Part shown: piece after piece, positions 8,082-15,658 of the stretch | Layout of the letters: every line of letters begins with the position of its first letter | How positions within the stretch are numbered: position 1 is the stretch's first letter | Source: Methanosarcinales archaeon ex4572_44 | Lineage (GTDB): Archaea; Halobacteriota; Methanosarcinia; Methanosarcinales; EX4572-44 | Assembly: GCA_002254825.2 (NCBI GenBank) | Contig: NJEL02000027.1 | Span: forward strand, 1-28,546 | Length of the DNA stretch: 28,546 bases | Reading direction: 5' to 3' | Notes under the pieces: generated by a model | Databases searched by the model: none | The model's input: the letters and a program-made list of their open reading frames with translations, nothing else | Told to the model about the DNA's origin: nothing | Position numbers and translations under genes: made by a program

Positions 8082-9821
8082 TTATGTGCTTTCGGTCTCT
8101 CGCTTCTCTGGGATTGGTTCTGTCTCGCGCATGCGCTCTAGGAATACTTCGCAGACTTCTTTTGGTTCTCCCCATCTGGTGATACCTGCTTCTATGAAGA
8201 CTGCTTCGTGGCTTATCTCTTCAACTGCGTCGAGTTGGTGGCTTACAACGATGATGGTGGTGTTGAATTCGCGGTTCAGGTTTTTGATCGAGTTTAAAAC
8301 GCTTCTGAGCGATATTGGGTCGAGGTCTCCGAACGGTTCGTCGAGTAGCAGTATCTCTGGTTTGCTTATCATGTGGAGTGCTATTGAGACTCTCACCTCT
8401 TCTCCGCAGCTCAGTTCATAGGTGTGGCGATTCAGTATCTCTTCGGATAGGTCTAAGGCGTTCAGAACAGGCTTTGCTATTTTTCTCGTTTCGCTCTCTG
8501 GGAATCTGGGGAATAGTTCATAGAAGATGTCTTGGCTGAGCTCCATCTTCTGCAGGAGTGCTCTTGCTTCATCCTCTGGGAGATCTGCGAGTCTGTATAG
8601 CACATCCAGTTTCAGATCTGTTATGCCGAGTTCTTCTGCCCGTTCAAGTGCCCTCTCGACCGTTTTAATGCTTTTTAGACCTAATCTATAGGAAAATTGG
8701 TCAATTACTGTCTCGTTGTGCATTAATCCGAATTCTTGGTGCATGACTTCTATTTTTTGGCGTGCTATTATGGATTTGCGGCCGTATTTGGCAATGTCAA
8801 CAAACTCACCACTGACATTGACAAGTACCTCGCCTTCGTCTGGTTTTTCGATTCCGCTGAGGAGTCGTATGAGCACTGTCTTCCCTTTTGCTGTGGGTCC
8901 GATCATTGCCATTATCACGCCTTTCGGGATTGTGAAGTTGATGTTCTTCATCTCGATTGTCTGTATGAGCTCGTTGCTTGTGAGCAGTCTGTACTTCTTC
9001 CACACGTTTTTGAGTCGCAGTATCTTTTCCCTGTCAGAGGTCACGGGTTCGAGTGGCACTGGATCTGCGATCTGCTGGGTGAAGTATCTGAGTGCTTCGG
9101 ATGTTTGCCCCTCGTAAGTGATCTTCCCATCTTCAAGCATTATCAGTCTATCTGCAAGGTATTCATGCACCTCTGGCATGTGTGATACCAGTATAATGGT
9201 CAGGTTGAGTTTTTCGTGGATTTTCTTTATCGTGTCCATGATCTCTCTTCGTGTGAGCGGGTCTGACATTGTTGCGGGTTCGTCAAGTAGCAGTACTCTG
9301 GGTTTGAATGCAAGCTGTCGTGCGAGCAGGACACGCTGTTTTTCACCGCCACTCAAAATATTATAAAAATAATTATATTTATCTTTCAGTCCGACAAGAT
9401 CCACAATCTCCATAGCTTCAGCCTTAACATCCTCATATTCGGCTGGGTGCTCAGGCAGATCCTCCAGACCCGTCCGGGCAGAGCAGACCTTCCGCATCAC
9501 ATTATGCAGAATCGACTGCCCCCAAAGCGCAAATGAACGCTGCAAATGAATAGCAGTCTTCCTCTGCACCTTAGAAAACTGATCACGCGAAGACTCAGGC
9601 GTCAAAACAACATTGTCAACCACAACCCTGCCAGAATCAAAATTCTCAATACCACGCAAAATCTGAAGCAGAGTCGACTTACCAGCTCCACTCTTACCAA
9701 TCACCCCAAGTATCTCGCCCTCATCCACCGTGAACGAAACATCATCCAGCCCAACAATCACATCACCAGTCTTCCTCAACTCATACTTCTTGGTCAAACC
9801 CTCAACATCAACGATAGCCAT
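8082..9821 (-). CDS. atwA: Methyl-coenzyme M reductase system component A2
   Basis: A cytosolic protein with two ABC ATPase domains and no membrane helices, 579 residues. Domain 1 has Walker A GKSGAGKST (42-50), LSGGE (156-160), LLLDEP (177-182) and VSH. Domain 2 has an atypical Walker A GPTAKGKT (308-315), signature LSCGEE (470-475), LLLDEP (491-496) and VSHQ. The pair, with the long insert between Walker A2 and the second signature (about 340-465), matches AtwA, the ATP-dependent factor that helps reductively activate the F430 nickel of MCR. This is the clearest sign of an MCR-dependent organism. ATG 9821 has GAGAGG about 8 bases upstream and a TATA box at 9867-9876. mtnA follows 2 bases after the stop. 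Codon usage changes near 9360: the 5' part is T/G-rich in sense and the rest A/C-rich. Confidence 0.88.
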   Translation of the reverse strand: MAIVDVEGLTKKYELRKTGDVIVGLDDVSFTVDEGEILGVIGKSGAGKSTLLQILRGIENFDSGRVVVDNVVLTPESSRDQFSKVQRKTAIHLQRSFALWGQSILHNVMRKVCSARTGLEDLPEHPAEYEDVKAEAMEIVDLVGLKDKYNYFYNILSGGEKQRVLLARQLAFKPRVLLLDEPATMSDPLTRREIMDTIKKIHEKLNLTIILVSHMPEVHEYLADRLIMLEDGKITYEGQTSEALRYFTQQIADPVPLEPVTSDREKILRLKNVWKKYRLLTSNELIQTIEMKNINFTIPKGVIMAMIGPTAKGKTVLIRLLSGIEKPDEGEVLVNVSGEFVDIAKYGRKSIIARQKIEVMHQEFGLMHNETVIDQFSYRLGLKSIKTVERALERAEELGITDLKLDVLYRLADLPEDEARALLQKMELSQDIFYELFPRFPESETRKIAKPVLNALDLSEEILNRHTYELSCGEEVRVSIALHMISKPEILLLDEPFGDLDPISLRSVLNSIKNLNREFNTTIIVVSHQLDAVEEISHEAVFIEAGITRWGEPKEVCEVFLERMRETEPIPEKRETEST

Positions 9822-9866
9822 ATCTACATCCTCTCAGACAATGATAAGAAACGATTGATTGATATT

Positions 9867-9876
9867 CTATAAAAAG
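9867..9876 (-). promoter_or_regulatory. TATA box of atwA-mtnA
   Basis: CTTTTTATAG on the minus strand, centred about 50 bases before the atwA ATG, predicts a leader of about 24 bases that contains the ribosome binding site. Confidence 0.5.
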
Positions 9877-9945
9877 ATTACGGTCTCTGTGGTTGATGAT
9901 TTTCAGATTTCCATCAAGATTCACAACAGCGTGCAACCAAGAAAT

Positions 9946-9956
9946 CTATATATAAG
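9946..9956 (+). promoter_or_regulatory. TATA box of rps17e-dapA-dapB
   Basis: CTATATATAAG is a near-ideal archaeal TATA box with A-rich bases just before it. Start of transcription is expected near 9975-9980, 25-30 bases before the S17e ATG. Confidence 0.6.
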
Positions 9957-10004
9957 ATCGGTCTGATCGTAGAAGTATTCACAGACTTAAAGGTTTTGAT
10001 AGTT

Positions 10005-10202
10005 ATGGGAAATATTAGACCGACGTATATCAAGCGTCTTGCCGCAAAATTGCTTTTAGAGCATGGTGACGAGTTCAGTGTGGATTTTGACTCGAATAAA
10101 GAGAAAGTGGTCGAGTACACGAATGTTAGGGGCAAGTCTATACGCAATCGTGTGGCTGGTTGTATTGTCAGGGAGAAGCGGATAGAATCCAGAGAAAGAT
10201 AG
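10005..10202 (+). CDS. rps17e: 30S ribosomal protein S17e
   Basis: A 65-residue archaeal/eukaryotic-type small-subunit protein. MGNIRPTYIKRLA at the start and KVVEYTNVRGKSIRNRVAGCIVR in the middle are the family's signature. The frame can be read from an upstream TTG at 9996, but MGNIRPTYIK is the conserved N-terminus, so ATG 10005 is used. The gene opens a unit continuing into dapA 19 bases downstream. S17e next to dapA recurs in archaeal genomes and may simply link amino-acid supply to ribosome output. Confidence 0.93.
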   Translation: MGNIRPTYIKRLAAKLLLEHGDEFSVDFDSNKEKVVEYTNVRGKSIRNRVAGCIVREKRIESRER

Positions 10203-10221
10203 TTGTTTTCGGGGTGTTTTT

Positions 10222-11094
10222 ATGTTTAAGGGTGTTATTCCTGCGATTATAACGCCTTTCACACCAGATGACAGGGTGGATTGTGAAGGGCTTGTGGAGA
10301 ATCTTCAATTTCTGTCAGATGCTGGAGTCTCGGCAGTCGTTCCCTGTGGCACCACTGGCGAGTCTGCAACTCTGAGCACGGCTGAGCATGGAAAGGTTAT
10401 TGATTGCGTGATCAAGCATGCAGATGTGCCTGTGATTGCTGGTACTGGTTCCAACAACACTTCCGAAGCAATTGCTCTCACAAAACATGCAGAAGACGCT
10501 GGTGCTGATGCAGCACTCCTCATAACACCTTACTATAATAAACCGAATAGAGAAGGTCTCCTACGACATTTTACAATGATAGCTGAGAGCGTTGAAATTC
10601 CGATAATACTGTACAATGTCCCAGGACGGACCCAATTGAACATGACGCCTGACGTGGTATCTGAACTTGCAAAGATTGATAATATCGTCGGGATAAAGGA
10701 AGCAAGCGGCGATCTCCAGCAGGTCTCTTGGATCATCGAGCGCACACGCGATATGGATTTCACTGTGTTGTCTGGCGATGATGTACTCACACTCCCGATC
10801 ATGAGCCTCGGAGGCGCTGGCATCATATCGGTAGCGGCAAATCTCGTGCCTGAAACTGTAGTTAAAATGGTTCAAGCGTTTGAGAGCGGAGACATGAAGA
10901 CAGCTTTGGAGATGCATTATGACCTTTCCCCACTTGTAAGAGCCCTATTTCTTGAAACGAACCCCGTGCCTGTGAAGCTTGCGATGGAGCTCTGCGGTTT
11001 TCCAAGCGGGCATCTGCGACTCCCCCTCTATCGTGGAACGAGTGCTACAGAGGACGCCCTTCGAGATGCGTTGAGCAGGCTTGGTGTCCTATGA
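10222..11094 (+). CDS. dapA: 4-hydroxy-tetrahydrodipicolinate synthase
   Basis: Condenses pyruvate with aspartate semialdehyde, the first step specific to lysine synthesis. A complete TIM barrel of 290 residues: GTTGE (43-47) binds pyruvate, Tyr131 (ILYNVPGRT) relays protons, Lys159 (GIKEASGD) forms the Schiff base, and GDD follows. ATG 10222 is preceded by GGGGTG at 5 bases. The stop overlaps dapB as ATGA, so translation is coupled. The sense strand is T/G-rich at the start of the gene and becomes A/C-rich toward dapB. Confidence 0.96.
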   Translation: MFKGVIPAIITPFTPDDRVDCEGLVENLQFLSDAGVSAVVPCGTTGESATLSTAEHGKVIDCVIKHADVPVIAGTGSNNTSEAIALTKHAEDAGADAALLITPYYNKPNREGLLRHFTMIAESVEIPIILYNVPGRTQLNMTPDVVSELAKIDNIVGIKEASGDLQQVSWIIERTRDMDFTVLSGDDVLTLPIMSLGGAGIISVAANLVPETVVKMVQAFESGDMKTALEMHYDLSPLVRALFLETNPVPVKLAMELCGFPSGHLRLPLYRGTSATEDALRDALSRLGVL

Positions 11095-11891
11095 TACGCG
11101 TGGCAGTGACTGGTGCCTGTGGGCGCATGGGCACACTCATAATCCAAAATGTGCTCTCGGCAGATGACATGGAAATCGTTGCAGGCTTTGACCTTGTCCA
11201 GGTGGGCGAAGACATAGGAAATATCGTTGGCGGCGGTCCACTCGGCATAAACATAACCCACCCAGACAACCTCGCACCCGAACTTGTAAAAACCAAAACA
11301 GACGTTCTAATTGACTTCACAATCGCATATGCAGCAGTTAAAACCATCGAAACCGCATGCAAATCCAAAACCAATCTTGTAGTTGGCACCACAGGCTTCA
11401 CACCAGAACAACAACAACAAAACGAAGAAAACATAAAAAAATCGAACACAAAAGCAGTAATAGCCCCAAACTTCTCAATCGGCGTAAACGTCTTCCTAAA
11501 ACTAATAGAAAAAGCAACCAAACACCTTCAAAATTACGACATCGAGATCATAGAAGCACACCACAACCAGAAAAAAGACGCGCCAAGCGGAACAGCCATA
11601 AAAGCCGCTGAAATAATAAACCAAGGACTTACCGAAACAAAACCAATCATACACGGACGCCAAGGACTCGCCCCCAGAGAATCAGAGATCGCCATACACG
11701 CAATCAGAGGCGGAGACATCGTCGGCGATCACACCGTGCTCTTCGCAGGCAACGGCGAACGCATCGAGATAAAACACCAAGCACACAGCCGACAAACCTT
11801 CGCAGCAGGCGCCATAACCGCAGCCAGATGGCTCTCCAACGAAAGGATCTCGCCAGGACTCTACGGGATGAAAGATATCCTAAACCTGTGA
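11091..11891 (+). CDS. dapB: 4-hydroxy-tetrahydrodipicolinate reductase
   Basis: NAD(P)H-dependent reductase, the step after DapA. The Rossmann motif VTGACGRMG is at 6-14, GTTG at 99-102, and the catalytic/substrate block EAHHNQKKDAPSGTA at 155-169, with the His pair and the Lys that binds substrate. At 266 residues it is full length. The last two thirds use almost only A- and C-rich codons: bases 11401-11460 contain 3 T and 6 G in 60. The 4-base overlap with dapA indicates one operon. The gene ends 16 bases before the convergent nuclease gene. Confidence 0.96.
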   Translation: MIRVAVTGACGRMGTLIIQNVLSADDMEIVAGFDLVQVGEDIGNIVGGGPLGINITHPDNLAPELVKTKTDVLIDFTIAYAAVKTIETACKSKTNLVVGTTGFTPEQQQQNEENIKKSNTKAVIAPNFSIGVNVFLKLIEKATKHLQNYDIEIIEAHHNQKKDAPSGTAIKAAEIINQGLTETKPIIHGRQGLAPRESEIAIHAIRGGDIVGDHTVLFAGNGERIEIKHQAHSRQTFAAGAITAARWLSNERISPGLYGMKDILNL

Positions 11892-11907
11892 ACTGTAAAT
11901 CTTACTT

Positions 11908-12225
11908 CTAAGGATTCAATCTCCTTTTGCTGCGAGCTGAAGAATAACTCACTTTATTTCTACTTACTTTAGCTATCACTGGCGTGGCTCTGTTTTTGCT
12001 CGCTGAACTCTTAAGACGACCTGTGTCCTTTGAGCTTGGACTTGCAGGTCTGCCTTTTCTTGTGGCTTTTACTTGGACGTGCCATTTCTTGCCACTTGGA
12101 AATTCTGCGATCAGGTCTGCTGCGCCGCGGCTACCTGAGCTCAGTTTTACTTTAGCACCTTTTCCCCTGAGTTTCCTTGTTACCAATTCCTCTTTTTTTC
12201 TTTCATATTTATATTGATTTGTCAT
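11908..12225 (-). CDS. Small PD-(D/E)XK nuclease-like protein
   Basis: A basic protein of 105 residues. YERKKEELVTRKLRGKG followed by GSRGAADLIA and WHVQVKAT resembles the core of Holliday-junction-resolvase-like PD-(D/E)XK nucleases: an acidic residue in the first helix, Asp37 after the GSxG turn, and x-x-K (QVK, 51-53) on the next strand. The family norm for the last motif is E-x-K; Gln is here, as in some relatives. The tail (about 57-105) is rich in Lys, Arg and Ser and probably contacts DNA. Its ATG overlaps the stop of the 35-residue membrane protein (ATGA), which follows nrdD, so all three probably share a transcript. Fold recognition from motifs only; activity is unproven. Confidence 0.6.
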   Translation of the reverse strand: MTNQYKYERKKEELVTRKLRGKGAKVKLSSGSRGAADLIAEFPSGKKWHVQVKATRKGRPASPSSKDTGRLKSSASKNRATPVIAKVSRNKVSYSSARSKRRLNP

Positions 12226-12329
12226 AATTTCTCACTCTTAAAATATGGTAAGACCATCGTCCCTACCCCTATTATTATAAATAGCGCAAATAGCGCAACT
12301 ATTAGCTTAACAATTCCATTTTCATTCAT
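12222..12329 (-). CDS. Tiny single-pass membrane protein, unknown function
   Basis: A 35-residue frame: MNENGIVKLIVALFALFIII, then GVGTMVLPYFKSEKL. Residues 6-28 make one hydrophobic helix with a short charged tail, most simply a membrane-anchored microprotein. It begins 21 bases after the nrdD stop and its TGA overlaps the nuclease ATG by 4 bases, so translational coupling supports it as a real gene. I do not recognise the family. Confidence 0.5.
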   Translation of the reverse strand: MNENGIVKLIVALFALFIIIGVGTMVLPYFKSEKL

Positions 12330-12350
12330 ATTGTATCAGCTCTTCATAAT

Positions 12351-14768
12351 TTATATCATCTCGTTTGCGTTGTATCTCTTTCTGTCTTTTAGTTCCTGTT
12401 TCTTTGCTTCATTCCAGCCTGAGACTGCTTGCATGTATCCTGTGACTCTGCTCATCTGTTCGACGTTTTCGCTTCCGCAGTTTGGGCATCTGTCTTTCAG
12501 TCCTGGTGTGATGTGGTAGTCGTTCAGGCATATGGTTATGTCGCGTGTGAATGCGAAGTATCCGACCTGTGTGTTTTTGGCGAGTCTCATCGCGAAGTCT
12601 TTCAGTCCGTGTGGGTCTGGTTGTGCTTCTCCGAGCCAGATGTGGAGGATGTTTCCGCCGTCCACTATTGGGAAGAATGTGTGTTCGATCTGTATGCGTT
12701 CAATGAGATTAGTCTCTGCTGAAGGTGGGATGTGGGTCCCGTTCGTGTAGTATATTGGCAGGTCTCTTGTCTCTTGTATCTTCTCCTTTGTTGTTTTGAG
12801 GTCACCTTTGATTATGGGTTCTGCGCAGTGGCGATATTCGTTATGCAGTAGGTCTGACACTGCGAAGCGCTGGCAGGTTGTTTCTGCTGGTGTGCGTGCG
12901 AGTGCGATTTCCATGTTGTGTTTTTCTGATAGTTCTTTTGCGTAGAATTTTAATTCGTACATTGTCTGGATTGCGAGCCGTAGTGCGTCTCTATCTTCGT
13001 GGAGTTGGTGTCCTGTGTGGTGCTGTACCATCTCGTTTATGCCGATCACTCCGATTGTGTAGACGAGGTTTTCAAGGTCTACTGCTATGGTGCCTTTTTT
13101 GTCGGTTTGGGGGTCTTTTGGTTGTTGTGTTGCGAAGGGCATTCGTTTGTTCTGGATTATGTGGTTCATCCATTCTCGTTTGACTTTGAATAGTTCTACT
13201 GCTGTGTCCATCATTTTTTTGAGTTCGGCTTTGAGTTTTTCATTGTTTCCGCCTGCGCGGTAGGCTGCCCGTGGGCAGTTGATTGATACTACCTGCCATG
13301 CGCCCATTGAGAAGTGTTTGCCGTCCTTGAAGTTGAGTTTTTCGTCGAATTCGTTGTCTTCTTCGCTACTAGTTGAAAAGTTGTAGGCACAGCATTGGTA
13401 GCAGCTTATGCCTTCGCCTGCACCGCGGTATTCTGGCAATTGGTTGTCAAAGTAGGGTGCTCCGTGTTTTGCTGCGAGCGTAAAAGCGAGGGTGTAGAGT
13501 TCGTCATAGCTCAGCACGTCTGGGTTGTTTCGGTTGAACTCCATGTCTTCTTTCATGAAGTCTGGTTCTATGCTTATCTCTGGTTTGGGGAAGTTGAATG
13601 GTTTGCCCCAGTGGTCTCCTTTGAGCATTACGCGCAATAAGGCTTCGAATGCGAGTCTCACCTCTCGTTCGAATTCCTTGTAGGTTCGAAGTGGTGCGGA
13701 AGCTCCATCCCATACCTTGCCTTTGTACACGGCTGGTTTGTCGTGCCATAGTTTCGGGACTCCGGGCGATAGTTGTACGCTGCTGAATACGAGTTGTCCG
13801 CCGCGGGCTACCATCATCTGGGTCATCTCGTAGACGAACATCTGCATGAGTTGTTCGATCTCTTCGTAGCTCAAGCCTTCGATGTATGGTGCGAGGAATG
13901 TTAAGAAGTTGTAGAAGCCTTGTCCGCCTGCAAAGTTTGTCTGAGCGCTTCCAAGGGCTTTTACTGCGTGCAGGACTGCAACCTCTGGTTTCATGGCCGG
14001 TCCTGCAACGCTTGCCCTTGTGCCTGAGCCGTCTGGCATGAGCCCGTAGTAGAAGAAGTAACGCAGGTCCCAGTCCTGGCAGAATGCTCTGGTTCCGAGG
14101 TATTCGAGGTCGTGGATGTGTATGTCGCCTTTCAAGTGTGCGTCTGCGATATTTGGTGGTAGAAGTAGTAGGTATTGTTCTTTTGAGATCTTATCTGCTT
14201 TTTTCTTGTGACTTGTCTCGGCATTCTCCTGGAGGTTTGCGTTGTCCCGTGCCTCGAACCCGCTTCCCATGTCTATCTGGTATGCGTCAGAGACCGGGGT
14301 TCCGACTCTGGTCGATATGTTGCGCCATTCAGTGTGTCCGTGTTCGAGCAGCACGATGTTGACGAGTTCTCGAATGAGGGGACCTGATAGGAATTCCACG
14401 TTCATCTTCTGGATGCGTCGCTCTGTTTCTCTTGCTATCTCCTTTGCAACTTCATCACTTATCGATGGTAGTTTGTAGAATTGTTCTGAGAGCCGGGTCT
14501 CCTTCAGTAGTTGTTTTATGATGAGGTTTCTGTTCCACTCGACGAAGTGCCCGTCAGTGGTGCGCACTTTTGGCATGGAGAGGTGTGTGCCTTCAAGCGT
14601 TTTCTGAACAGTTGGATTGCGAAGGTCGGGTGGGTGATAGTTTGTCTCATGTTCTCTCGATTGCAAATCTGTAAGCAACTCTTGTTCACAAAGGTAAGAA
14701 GAAGTTAAACACGATTGCGCATCTTCGTTCCTTTTCTCTTTTACTCCAAGGTTTTGTTCCACAGTCAT
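12351..14768 (-). CDS. nrdD: Anaerobic ribonucleoside-triphosphate reductase
   Basis: Class III reductase making dNTPs with a glycyl radical. An ATP-cone regulatory domain (about 65-160, MPKVRTTDGHFVEWNRN) precedes the barrel. Thiyl-site cysteines lie in GISCYQCCAYNFS (455, 458, 459), and the radical glycine is Gly777 in RVTGYM near the C-terminus. The zinc site is odd: CPNC (761, 764) is present, but the first pair reads CLND (747-750), with Asp where Cys is usual; Asp750 or the nearby His may act as ligand. The 64 residues before the ATP-cone are unlike the family, yet ATG 14768 overlaps the glutaredoxin stop (ATGA), supporting this start. No nrdG activase is in the window. The glutaredoxin-like neighbour is the probable reductant or reductant accessory. 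Confidence 0.93.
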   Translation of the reverse strand: MTVEQNLGVKEKRNEDAQSCLTSSYLCEQELLTDLQSREHETNYHPPDLRNPTVQKTLEGTHLSMPKVRTTDGHFVEWNRNLIIKQLLKETRLSEQFYKLPSISDEVAKEIARETERRIQKMNVEFLSGPLIRELVNIVLLEHGHTEWRNISTRVGTPVSDAYQIDMGSGFEARDNANLQENAETSHKKKADKISKEQYLLLLPPNIADAHLKGDIHIHDLEYLGTRAFCQDWDLRYFFYYGLMPDGSGTRASVAGPAMKPEVAVLHAVKALGSAQTNFAGGQGFYNFLTFLAPYIEGLSYEEIEQLMQMFVYEMTQMMVARGGQLVFSSVQLSPGVPKLWHDKPAVYKGKVWDGASAPLRTYKEFEREVRLAFEALLRVMLKGDHWGKPFNFPKPEISIEPDFMKEDMEFNRNNPDVLSYDELYTLAFTLAAKHGAPYFDNQLPEYRGAGEGISCYQCCAYNFSTSSEEDNEFDEKLNFKDGKHFSMGAWQVVSINCPRAAYRAGGNNEKLKAELKKMMDTAVELFKVKREWMNHIIQNKRMPFATQQPKDPQTDKKGTIAVDLENLVYTIGVIGINEMVQHHTGHQLHEDRDALRLAIQTMYELKFYAKELSEKHNMEIALARTPAETTCQRFAVSDLLHNEYRHCAEPIIKGDLKTTKEKIQETRDLPIYYTNGTHIPPSAETNLIERIQIEHTFFPIVDGGNILHIWLGEAQPDPHGLKDFAMRLAKNTQVGYFAFTRDITICLNDYHITPGLKDRCPNCGSENVEQMSRVTGYMQAVSGWNEAKKQELKDRKRYNANEMI

Positions 14769-15028
14769 GCTGGCACCTCGCTAAGTATTTTGCTCAACAG
14801 TTTGAGGTCAAGGTTGTCGTTTTTGAACAGTTTTTCGTAGGTGTAAAAGGCGTCTTCTATCTGAAGTACTGGTGCTGCCATTGTGAATACACCGTTCAGG
14901 TTGAGTTCTGTCAGCGCTTCTGGTGTTGCCATCTTCAATTCCTGGTACGCCTTTTTCTGGTCTTCCAGTGCCTTTTTTAACCGTTTGCAGTTCGGGCAAA
15001 TATCTGTCGTGTATACCTGAATCTTCAT
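14765..15028 (-). CDS. Glutaredoxin-like protein of the nrd operon
   Basis: An 87-residue thioredoxin-fold protein with the redox pair in TTDICPNCKRLKKAL (CPNC) and the cis-Pro region AAPVLQIED. Start ATG 15028 (MKIQVYTT) is preferred over ATG 15037: AGGGG lies 9 bases before the former and touches the latter. The stop overlaps the nrdD start, so the protein is made together with the reductase. In anaerobes such NrdH/glutaredoxin-like proteins pass electrons to ribonucleotide reductase; that role here is inferred from the coupling. It is a paralogue of, but clearly different from, the CPFC protein at 269. Confidence 0.85.
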   Translation of the reverse strand: MKIQVYTTDICPNCKRLKKALEDQKKAYQELKMATPEALTELNLNGVFTMAAPVLQIEDAFYTYEKLFKNDNLDLKLLSKILSEVPA

Positions 15029-15070
15029 TTTATCCATCCCCTGTGAGGTAACTCATACCTTTGGTGTGTG

Positions 15071-15082
15071 GCATAATAATGG
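15071..15082 (-). promoter_or_regulatory. TATA box of the grx-nrdD operon
   Basis: CCATTATTATGC on the minus strand, preceded by a purine-rich GAAAAACC that suits a BRE. Transcription should start near 15050, about 22 bases before ATG 15028. Confidence 0.5.
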
Positions 15083-15120
15083 TTTTTCACAGCACGATTG
15101 AATACAATGAAAAATCATGT

Positions 15121-15160
15121 GTTACCAACTACAATGGTATTGTGTATCCAATATGGTAAC
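15121..15160. promoter_or_regulatory. Dyad upstream of the nrd promoter, candidate operator
   Basis: GTTACCA (15121-15127) and TGGTAAC (15154-15160) are exact inverted repeats 26 bases apart, with smaller CAAT/ATTG dyads between them. They lie 40-80 bases upstream of the nrd TATA box, a site for an activator or looping repressor. Confidence 0.4.
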
Positions 15161-15228
15161 AAATATGATAAGGGATACATGAGTGGGTGGAAAACCCCTA
15201 TTCTTCGATAGTTTAATTATGCGCCATC

Positions 15229-15270
15229 TTGTTTACTCTGTAAACAAGAGTTGCTTACAGAGTAAGCAAC
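15229..15270. promoter_or_regulatory. Two adjacent perfect palindromes, candidate operator pair
   Basis: TTGTTTAC/GTAAACAA (15229-15236 and 15240-15247, spacer TCT) is followed 2 bases later by GTTGCTTAC/GTAAGCAAC (15250-15258 and 15262-15270, spacer AGA). Each has a 3-base centre and the cores TTAC-NNN-GTAA match, so the two look like related half-site pairs for one dimeric regulator, centred 22 bases apart (about two helical turns). Confidence 0.5.
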
Positions 15271-15323
15271 CGACCAAAGATCTGACGCTATCTCGATGAA
15301 ATCGCGAGAAATAGTAAGCATAA

Positions 15324-15331
15324 CTTATTAA
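15324..15331 (+). promoter_or_regulatory. TATA-like element before ahbB
   Basis: CTTATTAA about 50 bases before the ahbB-like ATG (15377); transcription start expected near 15352. Confidence 0.35.
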
Positions 15332-15376
15332 CTGATAGCCGATGATAGTAGAACGGAAACTGGAAGCGGAAAAGTT

Positions 15377-15658
15377 ATGGATGAGATAGATGAGAAACTG
15401 CTGAGGCTGGTTCAGGACGGAATCATGATCACCTCACGACCATTTGAAGTGGTTGCCGAGATTGGAATCCTTGCAAACGGGATGTGTGTGTGGAATGTGC
15501 CTGATCATCGCGTGGAAGAAGTGGGTGCGATCATGGCTGGTTTTAAAGAAGTCACACACTGTTACGAGCGTCCCAGACACCCCAACTGGCAATACAACAT
15601 AGACTATACCATACTCTTCAGTGAGCGTGAGTTCAAGAAGACTGGTGTGAGACTTTGA
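15377..15658 (+). CDS. ahbB: Siroheme decarboxylase AhbB-like protein, internally shortened
   Basis: Siroheme decarboxylase subunits (AhbA/AhbB, NirDLGH family) convert siroheme to didecarboxysiroheme in the alternative heme route and are about 150-160 residues; this one is 93. The start DEIDEKLLRLVQ to VVAEIGI is the first part of the AsnC-like winged helix. ANGMCVWNVPDHRVEEVGAIM and EVTHCYERPRHPNWQYNI are the ligand-binding part, and DYTILFSEREFKKTGVRL is the usual C-terminal strand. Between IGI and LANGM about 35-40 residues (recognition helix) are missing, and another block between YNI and DYT, both in frame. The stop overlaps the next gene (TTGA), and that gene's product feeds siroheme synthesis. 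It may be non-functional, or work with a partner elsewhere. Confidence 0.7.
   Translation: MDEIDEKLLRLVQDGIMITSRPFEVVAEIGILANGMCVWNVPDHRVEEVGAIMAGFKEVTHCYERPRHPNWQYNIDYTILFSEREFKKTGVRL

Larger units (their letters stand above)
15029..15376. other. Divergent regulatory region, nrd operon / ahbB
   Basis: No gene is seen. The region holds a minus-strand TATA box for nrd, a dyad GTTACCA (15121-15127) / TGGTAAC (15154-15160), two adjacent perfect palindromes (15229-15270) and a plus-strand TATA-like element for ahbB. Confidence 0.6.

Noticed and set aside
7343..8182. 279-codon open frame on the plus strand opposite mtnA
   Set aside because: It is the mirror of mtnA and atwA coding sequence and has no recognisable motifs; the A/C-rich sense strand of mtnA leaves its complement poor in stop codons.
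14576..14768. Internal Met at the ATP-cone as the true nrdD start
   Set aside because: The upstream ATG overlaps the glutaredoxin stop as ATGA, and no ribosome binding site precedes the internal Met at good spacing.
15229..15270. Palindromes as a transcription terminator
   Set aside because: They lie between divergent genes, have no T-run after them, and are 3-base-centred dyads more typical of protein binding sites.
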